Position numbers and translations under genes: made by a program
Part shown: positions 17,059-26,640 of the stretch, one piece after another
How positions within the stretch are numbered: position 1 is the first letter of the stretch
How the letters are laid out: every line of letters begins with the position of its first letter
Notes under the pieces: generated by a model
The model's input: the letters and a program-made list of their open reading frames with translations, nothing else
Databases searched by the model: none
Told to the model about the DNA's origin: nothing
Origin: Cypionkella sp.
GTDB lineage: Bacteria > Pseudomonadota > Alphaproteobacteria > Rhodobacterales > Rhodobacteraceae
DNA length: 64,000 nt
Direction of reading: 5' to 3'
Assembly (NCBI RefSeq): GCF_030652235.1
Contig: NZ_JAUSBA010000004.1
Coordinates: 30,081 to 94,080, forward strand

Positions 17059-18009
17059 TCAATCCAGCCGTTCTGCAAGGAAATTACCCATCAGAAACTG
17101 CGCAATCGCGCCTTTCCGCCCGGGTTTGATCTTTAGATGCTGCCCCGCCATCACCGCAACCAAGTCCTCACGGCTGACCCACACCGCATCTTCCAACTCG
17201 GCAGGGTCCAGCGTGATCTCATCGGACGTGGCCTCGGCAATGCAGCCGAACATCAACGAGGCCGGAAACGGCCAAGGCTGCGAGGCCAAATACCGCACCG
17301 CGCCGGTGGTGATCCCGGTTTCCTCAAATACTTCGCGCCGCACCGCTGCTTCCAGCGTCTCGCCGGGTTCGACAAATCCCGCCAACAGCGAATACATCCC
17401 CTCGGGCCAAGCAGCCGAGCGTCCCAACAACAGCTTGTTGCCGCGCACAACCAGCATGATCACCACTGGATCGGTGCGCGGAAAATGATGTGCGCCGCAA
17501 GCGGCACAGGATCGCTGCCATCCGGCATGGCTCATCACTGACGCCACCCCACAGCTAGAGCAAAACCGATGCGTGCTGTGCCATTGCAGCACCGCCTTCG
17601 CCGTTGCCGCCAGTTCCGCCTCGCGCGGGGTCAACAGCGCCATCACGCCGCGCAAATCCTCAAAGGCGTGATCATTGGGCAGGGCAGGGTGGCCCTGCCG
17701 ATTGGCATCGACAAATCCCGCAGGCTGGCTGGCCTCCAGCACCTCGGGCTTCCAGCCCGAAATATCCTGTGCAAACCGCGCCACGCCCTCGTCCAGCCCC
17801 AGAAACACTGGCTCGCCGCCACACAAAACCACGCTCTCTGCCGCCACCCAGCCCAACCCGCTCTGTGCCACAATCAACGGCTTACCGCGCCAGATCGGCA
17901 ACACCCGCCCGCCCGCCAACAGTGCCGCCACGCGCCCCGCATCGGCGCGCAACTCTGCCGCCCGATCCAGACCCGAGCCGCCAAAGGTCACCGTTTCCGC
18001 CAATCGCAT
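17059..18009 (-). CDS. nudC: NAD(H) pyrophosphatase / RNA NAD-decapping Nudix hydrolase
   Basis: 316 aa. Zinc ribbon Cys150, Cys153, Cys168, Cys171; Nudix box starting GFVEPGETLEAA at 211 and ending REVFEETG at ~232; the NudC-specific motif SQPWPFPAS at 243-251. It cleaves NADH to NMNH and AMP and, in E. coli, removes NAD caps from RNA. The N-terminal ~120 residues are the usual poorly conserved NudC domain. It is probably monocistronic. Confidence 0.95.
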   Translation of the reverse strand: MRLAETVTFGGSGLDRAAELRADAGRVAALLAGGRVLPIWRGKPLIVAQSGLGWVAAESVVLCGGEPVFLGLDEGVARFAQDISGWKPEVLEASQPAGFVDANRQGHPALPNDHAFEDLRGVMALLTPREAELAATAKAVLQWHSTHRFCSSCGVASVMSHAGWQRSCAACGAHHFPRTDPVVIMLVVRGNKLLLGRSAAWPEGMYSLLAGFVEPGETLEAAVRREVFEETGITTGAVRYLASQPWPFPASLMFGCIAEATSDEITLDPAELEDAVWVSREDLVAVMAGQHLKIKPGRKGAIAQFLMGNFLAERLD

Positions 18010-18229
18010 CGCTGCACTCCCGCTTTGCGCCGTTCATCGCATGGAACACCGGATAGGGCAATTCGCAGCACCCTGTGTCAAACCCACCCCAGCCGATCAA
18101 ATATGCAACTTGAAGGTGAAATTATTCAGCAGGCCGCGAATTTCACTTTCCTTTCGGCAGTTTAGGATGAAGCTTTAAACTATGGCGAGAAAAACCTGAC
18201 GCAGATCAGACCTCCTGCTGCGACGGGGA

Positions 18230-20137
18230 ATGGGAATTACGGTGCAATACAGCTTGGCGAATGATCGTGGTGCGGTATCAAGCACCGTTGGCGGCGCGGT
18301 GATTGATCTGCGCCTGCTCGCGACCTCGGATCTGCATGCCAATCTGCTGGCGTGGGATTACCACACCAGCCGTCCTTGCCCGCAACGCGGCCTCGCCCGC
18401 ATCGCTTCCCTGATCCACAAAGCCCGATTTGAACGCCCGCAAAGCCTGCTGTTTGACAATGGTGACTTTCTGCACGGCACCGTGCTGGGCGATTTCATTG
18501 CCGAAACCACGCCGCTGCTGCGCTCGGGCCGCGCGCTGCATGCACATCCAATGATTACCGCGATGAATGCGCTGAATTACGATGCAGTCGCACTCGGCAA
18601 CCACGAATTTGGCCATGGTCTGGGTTTTTTGCGCCGCTCGCTCGCCGCCGCCCGCTTTTTCGTTGTCTGTTCAAACCTTTATTTCAAACCGACCCGAGGC
18701 GCGCCGCTCGCCGCCCCTTATCTGTTGCTGCACCGTGATCTGCGTGACCGCCACGGCAAGCTGCACCGCGTGAAAATCGGCGTGCTGGGTTTCATTCCGC
18801 CACAAACCACGGTCTGGGAAAAGCGCTATCTGAAAAGCCGCGCCTCGGTGGATGACATCATAGCCTCGGCCCGCCATCTGGTGCCCGAATTGCGCGCGCG
18901 CGGCGCTGATCTGATCATCGCGCTGTCACATTCCGGCATTGGACAGGAACAGGCCGAGCCGGGGGCCGAGAATGCCAGCTCGGCTTTGGCCGAGATTGAC
19001 GGCATTGATGTGGTGATCGCGGGCCACACCCATCTGACCTTTCCCACCGCCAGTCGTCACGATTTGGCCGGAAAACCTGCCGTCATGCCGGGGTTTTTCG
19101 GCTCGCATCTGGGGGTGATTGACCTCACCCTGCGCCACAGCGTCAAAGGTTGGCGGATTGCCGGCTTCGGGGCCGAACTCCGCCCGGTTTCAAAACGTGA
19201 TCCGGTGACTGGGCTGGTCGAAGCATTGGTCGCAGAGGACGCCGCGATTGTCGAAATTGCGCGTCCGGCGCATGACGCTCTGCTGGCGCGCACCGATATC
19301 GAAATTGGCCACAGCCCGATCGCGCTGAACAGCCATTTCGCTTTGCTGACGCAAAGCCCGCCACTGGCGCTGGTGGCGGCGGCACAAGCCGATCACCTGG
19401 TGCGGGCGCTGGCGGGCACATCCCTTGCTGATCTGCCGCTGCTCTCCGCTGTGGCCCCGTTCAAGGCGGGCGGGCGCGGCGGGCCCGAAAATTACACCGA
19501 CATTCCCGCAGGCCCTCTGCTGGCCCGCCATGTCAGCGATCTCTATATCCATCCCAACAGCCTGTCCTGCCTTCGCGTCAGCGGTCAAGACATCTCTGAT
19601 TGGCTGGAACGTTCGGTCAGCCTTTACCGCCAGATCGCCCCCGGCAGCGTCGATGCCCCCCTGATCGACGGGGATTTCCCCAGCTTCAATTTTGATACGA
19701 TTCATGGCCTTAGCTATCAGGTCGATCTGGCCACCGCCCCGCGCTTTGACACCTTTGGCCGCGTGATTGACGCCGAGGCCCGCCGCATCCGCGATCTGCG
19801 CTATCGGGGCCAGCCCGTGCGCTCCGAGCAGATGTTTGCCTTGGCCACCAACAGCTACCGCGCCGCAGGAGGTGTTGGCTTTCCTGGAACCGGCACCGCG
19901 CAAGTGGTCTATGATGGCGATGAGAGCAACCGCGAGGTCTTGGCCTGTTATCTGCGCAGCGGTGCCGTTCCCGCGCCCACCTGCCCCGATTGGGGCTTTG
20001 TGCCGATGCCCGGCAGTTCGGTCACCGTCGATCTAAGCCCCAATGCCGAAGCCCATCTGGCCGAGGTGCCGCATCTGCGGCTGGAACCACTCCCGCAGCT
20101 TGCCACCGGCTTTCGCCGCTTTCGCCTGCATCTGTGA
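18230..20137 (+). CDS. CpdB-like 2',3'-cyclic-nucleotide phosphodiesterase/3'-nucleotidase
   Basis: 635 aa, close to CpdB length. Calcineurin-like metallophosphatase domain ~26-320 with SDLHAN (33-38), FDNGDFL, ALGNHEFGHG, SHSGIG and GHTHLTFP; 5'-nucleotidase C-terminal domain follows, with GGPENYTDIP and ATNSYRAAGG. CpdB enzymes are normally periplasmic, but no signal peptide is evident: the domain starts about 25 residues after the ATG, and the preceding residues are polar. Either the product is cytoplasmic or the true start is different. The HAD gene follows after 63 bases. Confidence 0.85.
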   Translation: MGITVQYSLANDRGAVSSTVGGAVIDLRLLATSDLHANLLAWDYHTSRPCPQRGLARIASLIHKARFERPQSLLFDNGDFLHGTVLGDFIAETTPLLRSGRALHAHPMITAMNALNYDAVALGNHEFGHGLGFLRRSLAAARFFVVCSNLYFKPTRGAPLAAPYLLLHRDLRDRHGKLHRVKIGVLGFIPPQTTVWEKRYLKSRASVDDIIASARHLVPELRARGADLIIALSHSGIGQEQAEPGAENASSALAEIDGIDVVIAGHTHLTFPTASRHDLAGKPAVMPGFFGSHLGVIDLTLRHSVKGWRIAGFGAELRPVSKRDPVTGLVEALVAEDAAIVEIARPAHDALLARTDIEIGHSPIALNSHFALLTQSPPLALVAAAQADHLVRALAGTSLADLPLLSAVAPFKAGGRGGPENYTDIPAGPLLARHVSDLYIHPNSLSCLRVSGQDISDWLERSVSLYRQIAPGSVDAPLIDGDFPSFNFDTIHGLSYQVDLATAPRFDTFGRVIDAEARRIRDLRYRGQPVRSEQMFALATNSYRAAGGVGFPGTGTAQVVYDGDESNREVLACYLRSGAVPAPTCPDWGFVPMPGSSVTVDLSPNAEAHLAEVPHLRLEPLPQLATGFRRFRLHL

Positions 20138-20200
20138 TCGGCTATGAGAGCGGCACATATAAGGGCGGCAGATCACTGAAGCCAACAACCGGGGCTTGCA

Positions 20201-20833
20201 ATGTTTGACGCGATTTTCTTCGATCTTGACGGCACTTTGATCGACACCGAAAGCCTTGCCATGGCTGCCGGTCTCGCGGCCTTTGCCGAATTGGGCCATC
20301 CGGTGACCGAGGCGTTTCTGCATCAACTCGTTGGCGTCGATCTGCCCACAGGCGGCAAAATCATCAGCGCCGCGATGCCGGGGGTTGATCCCGAGGCGCT
20401 GCATCCGCTGTGGCAAGGCGGCTTTCGCGCCGCGATGGATCTGAATGGCCTTGCCCTTAAAGCCGGCGCGATGGATTTGCTGCAGGCCCGCCTGCTGCCG
20501 ATGGCGCTTGTCACGTCCTCTGGCCGCCAAGAGGCGCATCACAAGCTGGCGGTTGCGGGCATCGCAAAGATGTTCGATCTGATCATCACTGTCGATGACG
20601 TGACTGCTCCCAAACCCAATCCTGCGCCCTATCTGCTTGCCGCTGCAAAGCTGGGAGTCTCGCCAGCGCGTTGCTTGGTGTTTGAAGACAGCGAAACCGG
20701 CGCCGAAGCCGCCCACCGTGCTGGCTGCTTCGTGGTGCAAGTCCCCGACGTGGTCCCCAGCACCGGCCGCTGGGCGCATCATCTGGCCGACGATCTGCTG
20801 GCCGGGGCACGCCACGCTGGCTTGCTGATCTAA
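20201..20833 (+). CDS. HAD superfamily phosphatase (beta-phosphoglucomutase-like)
   Basis: 210 aa. Motif I FFDLDGTLIDTES (nucleophile Asp8, acid Asp10), motif II VTSSGR (Thr/Ser), motif III Lys in KPNPAPYLLAA, motif IV VFEDSETGAEAA. The helical cap between motifs I and II places it in the GS/beta-PGM subgroup. Substrate unknown. It follows the CpdB-like gene on the same strand, so a role in nucleotide or sugar-phosphate turnover is possible. Confidence 0.9.
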   Translation: MFDAIFFDLDGTLIDTESLAMAAGLAAFAELGHPVTEAFLHQLVGVDLPTGGKIISAAMPGVDPEALHPLWQGGFRAAMDLNGLALKAGAMDLLQARLLPMALVTSSGRQEAHHKLAVAGIAKMFDLIITVDDVTAPKPNPAPYLLAAAKLGVSPARCLVFEDSETGAEAAHRAGCFVVQVPDVVPSTGRWAHHLADDLLAGARHAGLLI

Positions 20834-20882
20834 GCCGCTCAAATTCCCTTACATTTATCAAGAATTGTCATTCTCAGCGCGC

Positions 20883-20953
20883 AAATATCCCTGCCGGAGA
20901 CTTCTGCGGCTTCTCCCGGATGCCTCCGGCGGGAGTATTTCAAAAAGAGCAAA
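20883..20953. repeat. Paired 3'-end motif (GCCTCCGGCGGGAGTATTT family), inverted
   Basis: 20883-20901 and 20922-20940 are inverted, imperfect copies of one 19-base motif (AAATATCCCTGCCGGAGAC versus GCCTCCGGCGGGAGTATTT) that could fold into a hairpin. The right copy continues with CAAAAAGAGCAAA; the 24-mer 20930-20953 is repeated exactly, inverted, at 41913-41936. Confidence 0.6.
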
Positions 20954-21100
20954 TCCTGTGGGGCAGTCTCTTAACAAATCGTGAATGCCGACTTGTAAGC
21001 CATTGAAATCATATCAGAGCAACCTCTGTCCACGCGTGGACACGCGCCCCACTGAAACCGGAATACCTGCCAGCGCGCCGCCTGCATTCGTTAAATCGGC

Positions 21101-21817
21101 TCAGTTCGTCATCAAATAATAGCTGTTCCGGGACGCGCCATTATTCTGCACCGTCACATAAAAATACCCGTTCCAGCGCGGCACAAAGTCGCAATAAATC
21201 TTGTCAGACCAGCTTACATCATAGCAGATCGTGTTGCCATTCTCATCGGTGACCAGCACGTCCAGATTGGAATCGCCATCCCCGACCACCGCCAACTCGG
21301 CATAGCTGTCGCCATAAAACGACACCTCCCAAGTATCGGTCTGCCCCGCAGGCAGCCGCGACAGCGTCGATGACACACCGCCAACCCGGCCGCGGCCAGC
21401 CTCGACCATCGCATCCTCAACCAGACCCGCCAGCACCTCATCCTCGCCCGCCAGTTCCTTGGCCAAGGCCATCATGGTCGCCGCATCCACTGGCAAATCC
21501 TTGCCCTCATCTTCGCCAGCAAGCTCGGTCCCCTTGGTGTCTTTCTTGCGCTCGACCTGTTTCACTTCGACCGACCCCGCCAGCTTTGCCGCTGTCAAAA
21601 CCGCCAGTGCATCTTTGTTGGCCATGCCCAGCGTGTACAAATCCTGCGCCATCGCCAAGGTTGCCACCGCCCCCTTGGTCCCCGTGGCGGACGATTTCAC
21701 ATTCGGCCCCTTCGCCGCAACCGGGGCTTCCGTCGTGGTGGTCTGCGCGAAGGCGGGCAGGCAAAACGCCACCAAAACAATGGTCGCAATGGCGGGGAAA
21801 AGCGCTTTCAATGTCAT
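21101..21817 (-). CDS. Secreted protein of unknown function with C-terminal beta domain
   Basis: 238 aa. Signal peptide residues 1-25 (core FPAIATIVLVAFCLPAFA). A helical Ala-rich region follows, containing AMAQDLYTLGMANKDALAVLTAAKL, then an acidic linker with Gly-Glu-Asp repeats. The last ~90 residues are strand-rich (TWEVSFYGDSYAELAVVGDGDSNLDV, VTDENGN, YVTVQNNG) and resemble the PPC-type domains of secreted proteins; a Cys pair (CYDVSWSDKIYC) may form a disulphide. The start is the ATG at 21817, directly before the signal peptide. I do not recognise a function. Confidence 0.75.
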   Translation of the reverse strand: MTLKALFPAIATIVLVAFCLPAFAQTTTTEAPVAAKGPNVKSSATGTKGAVATLAMAQDLYTLGMANKDALAVLTAAKLAGSVEVKQVERKKDTKGTELAGEDEGKDLPVDAATMMALAKELAGEDEVLAGLVEDAMVEAGRGRVGGVSSTLSRLPAGQTDTWEVSFYGDSYAELAVVGDGDSNLDVLVTDENGNTICYDVSWSDKIYCDFVPRWNGYFYVTVQNNGASRNSYYLMTN

Positions 21818-21987
21818 ACTCTGTCCAATCGGTTGGCGCTTTTGCGCGCGATATGCGCTGAATTTGGCAGCAAGGCAGTCGTTTGGAAAGTGGGTTCCGG
21901 GTGACAAATCGTGTCACATCCGTCGTTGCCAGCCTTCCCCCTCTCGCGGCTTCGGGTTAGCTTGCCTGCAACAAAAAGGAGACCCGG

Positions 21988-23136
21988 ATGCGCGCGATTT
22001 TGGAACAGTTGTTGAGATTTGACACGGTCAGTTCCAAGCCGAACATCGCGCTGATGGGCTATGTGCAAGACCTGCTGGCCAAGGCTGGTATCGACTCCAC
22101 CCTGATCCCCGATCCATCAGGCGGCAAAGCCAATCTCTACGCCACCGTCGGGCCGCAGGGCGTGCCGGGGGTGATGTTGTCGGGTCATACCGATGTGGTT
22201 CCGGTGGAAGGTCAGGCTTGGACGGTGCCACCTTTCGCGCTGACCGAAAAAGATGCGCGCTACTATGGCCGGGGTGCCGCCGATATGAAGGGCTTCGCCG
22301 CTTGCGCGATTGAAGCGATGGTGTTGGCTGCCAAACGCCCGCTGAAAGTGCCGCTGCATCTGGCCTTGTCCTATGACGAGGAAATCGGCTGCATGGGGGT
22401 GCGCAGTCTGATTGAAATGCTGGAGACGGCCCCGATCCGGCCCCGGATGTGCATCGTGGGCGAGCCGACCGCGATGCAGGTGGCGACGGGCCATAAGGGC
22501 AAGATCGCGTTGCGGGCAACTTGTGTGGGGCGCGAGGGGCACTCGGCGCTGGCTCCGCTGGCCTTGAACGCGCTGCATCTGGCGGCGGATTTTGTCGGCG
22601 TGGTGCGGGGCTTGCAGGCGCGGGTGGCGGAGGCGGGGTTGCGGGATGGCGATTATGATGTGCCCTATTCGACGCTGCATGTTGGCAAGCTGAACGGCGG
22701 AGTGCAGGTCAATATCGTGCCGAATTCCGCGGTGATTGATTTTGAGATCCGCAGTTTGGCGGGGGAAGATACCGAGGCTTTGATCGCCGATCTGCGGGCG
22801 GGGGCGGAGGCGATCGTGGCGCCAATGAGGGCGGAGTTTCCCGAGGCTGAGATCAGGATTGAACGGCTGTGGGATTACCCCGGCTTGGGCACGCCTTCGG
22901 ATGCCGGGGTGGTGAATTTTGTGAAATCACTGACCGGGGCGAATGGCACGATCAAGGTGGCATTCGGCACCGAGGGCGGGTTGTTTGCAGCCCGGCTGGG
23001 TATTCCGACGGTGATCTGCGGGCCGGGGTCGATGGCGCAGGGGCATAAGCCGGATGAGTTTGTGGCGGTCGAGCAGATCGCGCGGTGCCGCGCGATGTTG
23101 GCGGAATTGGTGGTGCGGTGTGAGTCGGGGTTTTGA
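21988..23136 (+). CDS. argE: Acetylornithine deacetylase
   Basis: 382 aa, M20 peptidase family. Metal-site motifs: SGHTDVVP (His, Asp), GRGAADMKGF, DEEIGCMG with the catalytic Glu, and EGGLFAARLGIPTVICGPG near the C-terminus. A dimerisation domain lies between (~175-290). It removes acetate from N-acetylornithine in arginine synthesis. The start MRAILEQLLRFDTVSS is the typical ArgE opening and AAGGAGA lies upstream. A strong terminator follows. Confidence 0.92.
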   Translation: MRAILEQLLRFDTVSSKPNIALMGYVQDLLAKAGIDSTLIPDPSGGKANLYATVGPQGVPGVMLSGHTDVVPVEGQAWTVPPFALTEKDARYYGRGAADMKGFAACAIEAMVLAAKRPLKVPLHLALSYDEEIGCMGVRSLIEMLETAPIRPRMCIVGEPTAMQVATGHKGKIALRATCVGREGHSALAPLALNALHLAADFVGVVRGLQARVAEAGLRDGDYDVPYSTLHVGKLNGGVQVNIVPNSAVIDFEIRSLAGEDTEALIADLRAGAEAIVAPMRAEFPEAEIRIERLWDYPGLGTPSDAGVVNFVKSLTGANGTIKVAFGTEGGLFAARLGIPTVICGPGSMAQGHKPDEFVAVEQIARCRAMLAELVVRCESGF

Positions 23137-23141
23137 GGGGC

Positions 23142-23164
23142 GGTCCCAACTCGGGACCTTTTTT
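23142..23164 (+). terminator. Intrinsic terminator of argE
   Basis: GGTCCC, loop AACTC, GGGACC, then six T. Same stem and loop as the fnrL terminator at 5624-5642. Confidence 0.88.
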
Positions 23165-23198
23165 ATGTGTTTAGAATCAATGTGGTAACATGCCCGTT

Positions 23199-24230
23199 TT
23201 AAGGATTTGTTAACTTTTCATCCGACTCACCCCGCCCGAACAACCCCGCCAAGGCGCGGCTGGTGGTGGCGCTCGTCCCCGGTCGCGGCAGGGCCACGAA
23301 GGGCATCGGGCGCGACAATTCCATCGCGGCGAGGCCCACGCGGGCGGTCAAAGCGCCATTCACCACGCCTTCGCCAAAGCGCCGTGACAGTTTGGCGAGG
23401 ATACCACCCGAGGCCACCGATCCGATCAGATCGTCGGCCAAGGCAATCGCGCCCGCGCCCAGCAGCGCTGAAAACACCCGCCGCATCAGCCGGAAACTGC
23501 CCATGCTGCCCGATCTGCCGCCGTAGATTTCAGACAGGCGGCGGATCAGTTTCAGGTTGGAATAGAGTGCAGTCGCCACATCGGCCAACGCCAGTGGCAC
23601 GAAGGCGGTGACAATGGCGACTTGGCGCGCGGCGGCTTCAACCTCGGCCAAAGCGGCACGGTCCAAGGGAGCCATCAGTTCGACCTCGGCCAGCGACAGC
23701 AAAGCATCGGCGTCGAACACATCGGCTTCACGCTCGGCCAGACGGGCGCGACCCCAAGCGGTATCGGCGCGGTCGGCATAGAGGCTGACAAGGCTGGCGG
23801 TGACGGCGCGGGCGGCTTTCAGATCGGCGGTCAGGCGGGCTTCGGCTGCGGCGATGCGCAGCTGATCCAGCCGGGCCATGCGCGAGAACGCCAGCAGTTC
23901 CTGGCCCGCCAGCACCAGCACTACGAGCAGAGCGAGGATCAGCAGGGTAAAGGCGAACCAGCCCAGCGCGGTGTTGGCGCTGAAAAGTCCGGTGACGAAG
24001 TTCCATGCTGAGACCGACAGCACCAGCGTGAACAGGCTGCCGAACACCCAAAGCGCAAAGCGGGTGAAGCCGGAACCCCGGCGCTGGGCAAGGAAAGCCG
24101 CCGTGTGCAAAGCACGGGCGGCGCCGGCATCGGGCACCGCATCCGCCGCGCCGGGATCGGCGGCATCACCGTTATATTCCTGCATCAAGGGGCCGTGCAG
24201 GCGGGGCTGGTCGTTCAGATGCAGGCTCAC
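23199..24230 (-). CDS. TIGR01620/YcjF-like inner-membrane protein
   Basis: 343 aa. Two adjacent transmembrane helices (FALWVFGSLFTLVLSVSAW and a second one from LGWFAFTLLILALLVVLVLAG) are followed by a helical cytoplasmic region and a C-terminal DUF697-like segment. This is the partner of YcjX in many proteobacteria. The start is the GTG at 24230, which overlaps the ycjX stop (GTGA); the upstream open frame lies inside ycjX. Function unknown; in E. coli the ycjX-ycjF pair is linked to the phage-shock and heat-shock responses. Confidence 0.88.
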   Translation of the reverse strand: MSLHLNDQPRLHGPLMQEYNGDAADPGAADAVPDAGAARALHTAAFLAQRRGSGFTRFALWVFGSLFTLVLSVSAWNFVTGLFSANTALGWFAFTLLILALLVVLVLAGQELLAFSRMARLDQLRIAAAEARLTADLKAARAVTASLVSLYADRADTAWGRARLAEREADVFDADALLSLAEVELMAPLDRAALAEVEAAARQVAIVTAFVPLALADVATALYSNLKLIRRLSEIYGGRSGSMGSFRLMRRVFSALLGAGAIALADDLIGSVASGGILAKLSRRFGEGVVNGALTARVGLAAMELSRPMPFVALPRPGTSATTSRALAGLFGRGESDEKLTNP

Positions 24231-25633
24231 AAGCGGTCTCCGATCAGGAATTCGGCGGCGCGGTCCAGCCGGATATGCGGCAGCCCTTCGCCGGGACGCA
24301 AAGTGGTGCGGGCGGGGGCAAATTCCATCAGGGCATAATCGGCGTCGAGCCATTTTTCGGCACCCTCACGGGCGGGCGACAGCAGGCGGGTGGGATCAGA
24401 GGGCAACTGACCCGGATACATCACCGCTTGCTTGCCATTGGACAGCAGGCGACCCCGTACGGCATCAAGGCTAACACCTTCACGCAGAACGGTTTCTTCC
24501 ACGGTGCAGCGCAGGCTTGCCATCGAGATCGCTGCCGTCTGCGCGCCTGCGAAATCGGCACGGCTGACGGCTTCGCGCAGCATCGCCCGCATGATCCCGG
24601 TCAGGGCCGGGTGCTGATGGTGATGAAGATGGTCGGCCTTGGTGGCGGCGAACAGGATTTTCTCAACCCGTTTTCCGCCCAAGATACCCGTCAACCAGCC
24701 GTTGCGACCGGGGCGAAAGGCATCCAGCACTTCGGCCATGGTGCGGCGCAAATCTTCGACGGCTTGCGGGCCTTGGTGCAGCGCCGACAATACATCGACC
24801 AGCACGATCTGGCGGTCAATCTTGGCAAAATGCTCGCGGAAGAACGGTTGGATGACGCGGGTTCTATAGGCATCATAACGGCGCTGCATCTCGCGCCACA
24901 GGCTGTTGCGCGGGGTTTGCGCGGGCGCTGGCAGGGGCGCGAAGGTAAGGACGGGGGAGCCCGCCAGATCACCCGGCAGCAGGAAACGGCCCGGCGTGCA
25001 ATCGGACCAGCCTGCGGCGCGGGCGGCTTTGAGGTAATCGGTGAAGCGGGCGGCGAGGGCTGCCGCCTTTGGTTCTTCCAGCCGTAAGCTGCCATCCTCG
25101 GCGCGGGCATGGGCCATGAAATCGGCAGCCTCGGGGCGTTTGGCGATGCGGTGCAGGGTGTCTTCCGACCATTCGCTGTAGGATTTTTCCAACAAGGCGA
25201 GGTCGAGCAGCCATTCGCCGGGGTAGTCGACGATATCAACATGCAGGGTGCGCGGGCCGGCAAAGCTGTTGATGAAACCACTGGGCCTTGTGCGGAACGA
25301 CAGCCGCAGCTCGGATATCGCGCGGGTGGATTGCGGCCAGCGTGGGTCGTCTCCGGTCATCGCGGCGAGGTGATCCTCGAAGGCAAAGCGCGGCAGGGTG
25401 TCATCGGGCTGCGGTTGCAAATAGACGGCCTCGACGCGGTTTTGTGCTGCCGCCGCCAGTTGCGGCATCCGGGCGCGGTCGAGCAGGTTGGCGACAAGGC
25501 TGGTGATGAACACGGTTTTGCCCGCGCGCGACAAGCCTGTGACGCCGATGCGCAGGACGGGTTCATAGCCGGTCAGGGCCGAGGCTGCGGCCTCAATTTG
25601 CCGGGCAATGCCGTGGGTTAGGCCGGAAAACAA
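24227..25633 (-). CDS. ycjX: YcjX-family GTPase-like protein
   Basis: 468 aa. P-loop GLSRAGKT at residues 33-40, VDYPGEW as the switch-II-like motif near residue 130, and ATKADHLHHH resembling a guanine-specificity TKAD motif. DUF463 family, cytoplasmic, nucleotide-binding stress protein. It forms an operon with the TIGR01620 gene (4-base overlap). The gene is divergent from truA. Confidence 0.9.
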   Translation of the reverse strand: MFSGLTHGIARQIEAAASALTGYEPVLRIGVTGLSRAGKTVFITSLVANLLDRARMPQLAAAAQNRVEAVYLQPQPDDTLPRFAFEDHLAAMTGDDPRWPQSTRAISELRLSFRTRPSGFINSFAGPRTLHVDIVDYPGEWLLDLALLEKSYSEWSEDTLHRIAKRPEAADFMAHARAEDGSLRLEEPKAAALAARFTDYLKAARAAGWSDCTPGRFLLPGDLAGSPVLTFAPLPAPAQTPRNSLWREMQRRYDAYRTRVIQPFFREHFAKIDRQIVLVDVLSALHQGPQAVEDLRRTMAEVLDAFRPGRNGWLTGILGGKRVEKILFAATKADHLHHHQHPALTGIMRAMLREAVSRADFAGAQTAAISMASLRCTVEETVLREGVSLDAVRGRLLSNGKQAVMYPGQLPSDPTRLLSPAREGAEKWLDADYALMEFAPARTTLRPGEGLPHIRLDRAAEFLIGDRL

Positions 25634-25743
25634 CGGTGATCATCCTTCTGCTGGTATAACATAGGCGGCGTGGCCGGGTTTTGGAAGGCATGGCCCATTC
25701 TCAAAGCATGGACAGGAAGCTATTGGCGCGTTAACTCACCGAT

Positions 25744-26520
25744 ATGCCCAGATATGCCATGCTCATCGACTATGACGGAGGCCCGTTCAACGGCTGGCAA
25801 CGCCAAGCGGCTGGGCAGTTGACTGTACAAGGTGCGATAGAGGCCGCGCTTGGTCGGCTGGAGCCGGGGCCGCATACCATAGCCGCCGCAGGGCGGACGG
25901 ATTCCGGGGTGCATGCCACGGGGCAGGTGGCGCATTGCGATTTGGTCAAGGACTGGGACTGCTTTCGGCTCGCCTCGGCGCTGAACGCGCATCTGCGACC
26001 CTATCCGGTGGCGGTGCTGGCGGTGGTGCGGGTGGAGGAGGATTTCCACGCGCGGTTCTCGGCGCGCGAGCGGCGCTATCTGTTCCGGCTGGTGGCGCGC
26101 CGCGCGCCTGCGACACATGATAAGGGGCGGGTGTGGCGGGTGCATTCCCCGTTGGATGTGGAGGCAATGCGGGCAGGTGCCGCGCATCTGATTGGCAAGC
26201 ATGATTTCACCACGTTCCGCTCAACCTATTGTCAGGCGGCCAGCCCGGTGAAAACGCTGGATGAGGTGTCGATTGCAACGATGCCCTATGCGGCGGGGGT
26301 GGAATACCGCTTTACCCTGCGGGCGCGGAGTTTCCTGCACAACCAGGTGCGCTCGATTGTCGGCACGCTGGAGCGGGTCGGTGCGGGGGCCTGGGCGCCG
26401 GATCAGGTAAAGGCGGCGCTGGAGGCGGGGGATCGCGCGGCTTGCGGGCCGGTGTCGCCGCCGGATGGGCTGTATATGACGGGTGTGGGCTATCCGGTGG
26501 ACCCGTTCGCGGGGATTTGA
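25744..26520 (+). CDS. truA: tRNA pseudouridine synthase A
   Basis: 258 aa. The catalytic Asp53 sits in GRTDSGVHA (50-58); [13 protein letters not shown] at 9-21 and [14 protein letters not shown] near residue 198 are family motifs. It modifies U38-U40 of the tRNA anticodon arm. The start is ATG 25744 ([12 protein letters not shown]); no clear ribosome site is visible. A large palindrome follows the stop. Confidence 0.96.
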   Translation: MPRYAMLIDYDGGPFNGWQRQAAGQLTVQGAIEAALGRLEPGPHTIAAAGRTDSGVHATGQVAHCDLVKDWDCFRLASALNAHLRPYPVAVLAVVRVEEDFHARFSARERRYLFRLVARRAPATHDKGRVWRVHSPLDVEAMRAGAAHLIGKHDFTTFRSTYCQAASPVKTLDEVSIATMPYAAGVEYRFTLRARSFLHNQVRSIVGTLERVGAGAWAPDQVKAALEAGDRAACGPVSPPDGLYMTGVGYPVDPFAGI

Positions 26521-26521
26521 G

Positions 26522-26583
26522 GCTGCGCCTTGCATGCACCAAGCCGGGGGCTGGCCCCCGGCTTGGCTGATGCAGCGCGCAGC
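26522..26583. terminator. Extended palindrome/terminator after truA
   Basis: Core 12-bp stem CCAAGCCGGGGG / CCCCCGGCTTGG (26539-26550 with 26555-26566, loop CTGG). Outer arms also pair: TGCAT / ATGCA and GCTGCGC / GCGCAGC. The whole is a 62-base near-palindrome without a T-tract, so it could be a strong hairpin stabiliser as well as a terminator. Confidence 0.7.
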
Positions 26584-26640
26584 GGCTGCTAGACCTACCC
26601 CGCCCCATCGCTTATCACTGTCAAAAGCATTGGAGCCCGC

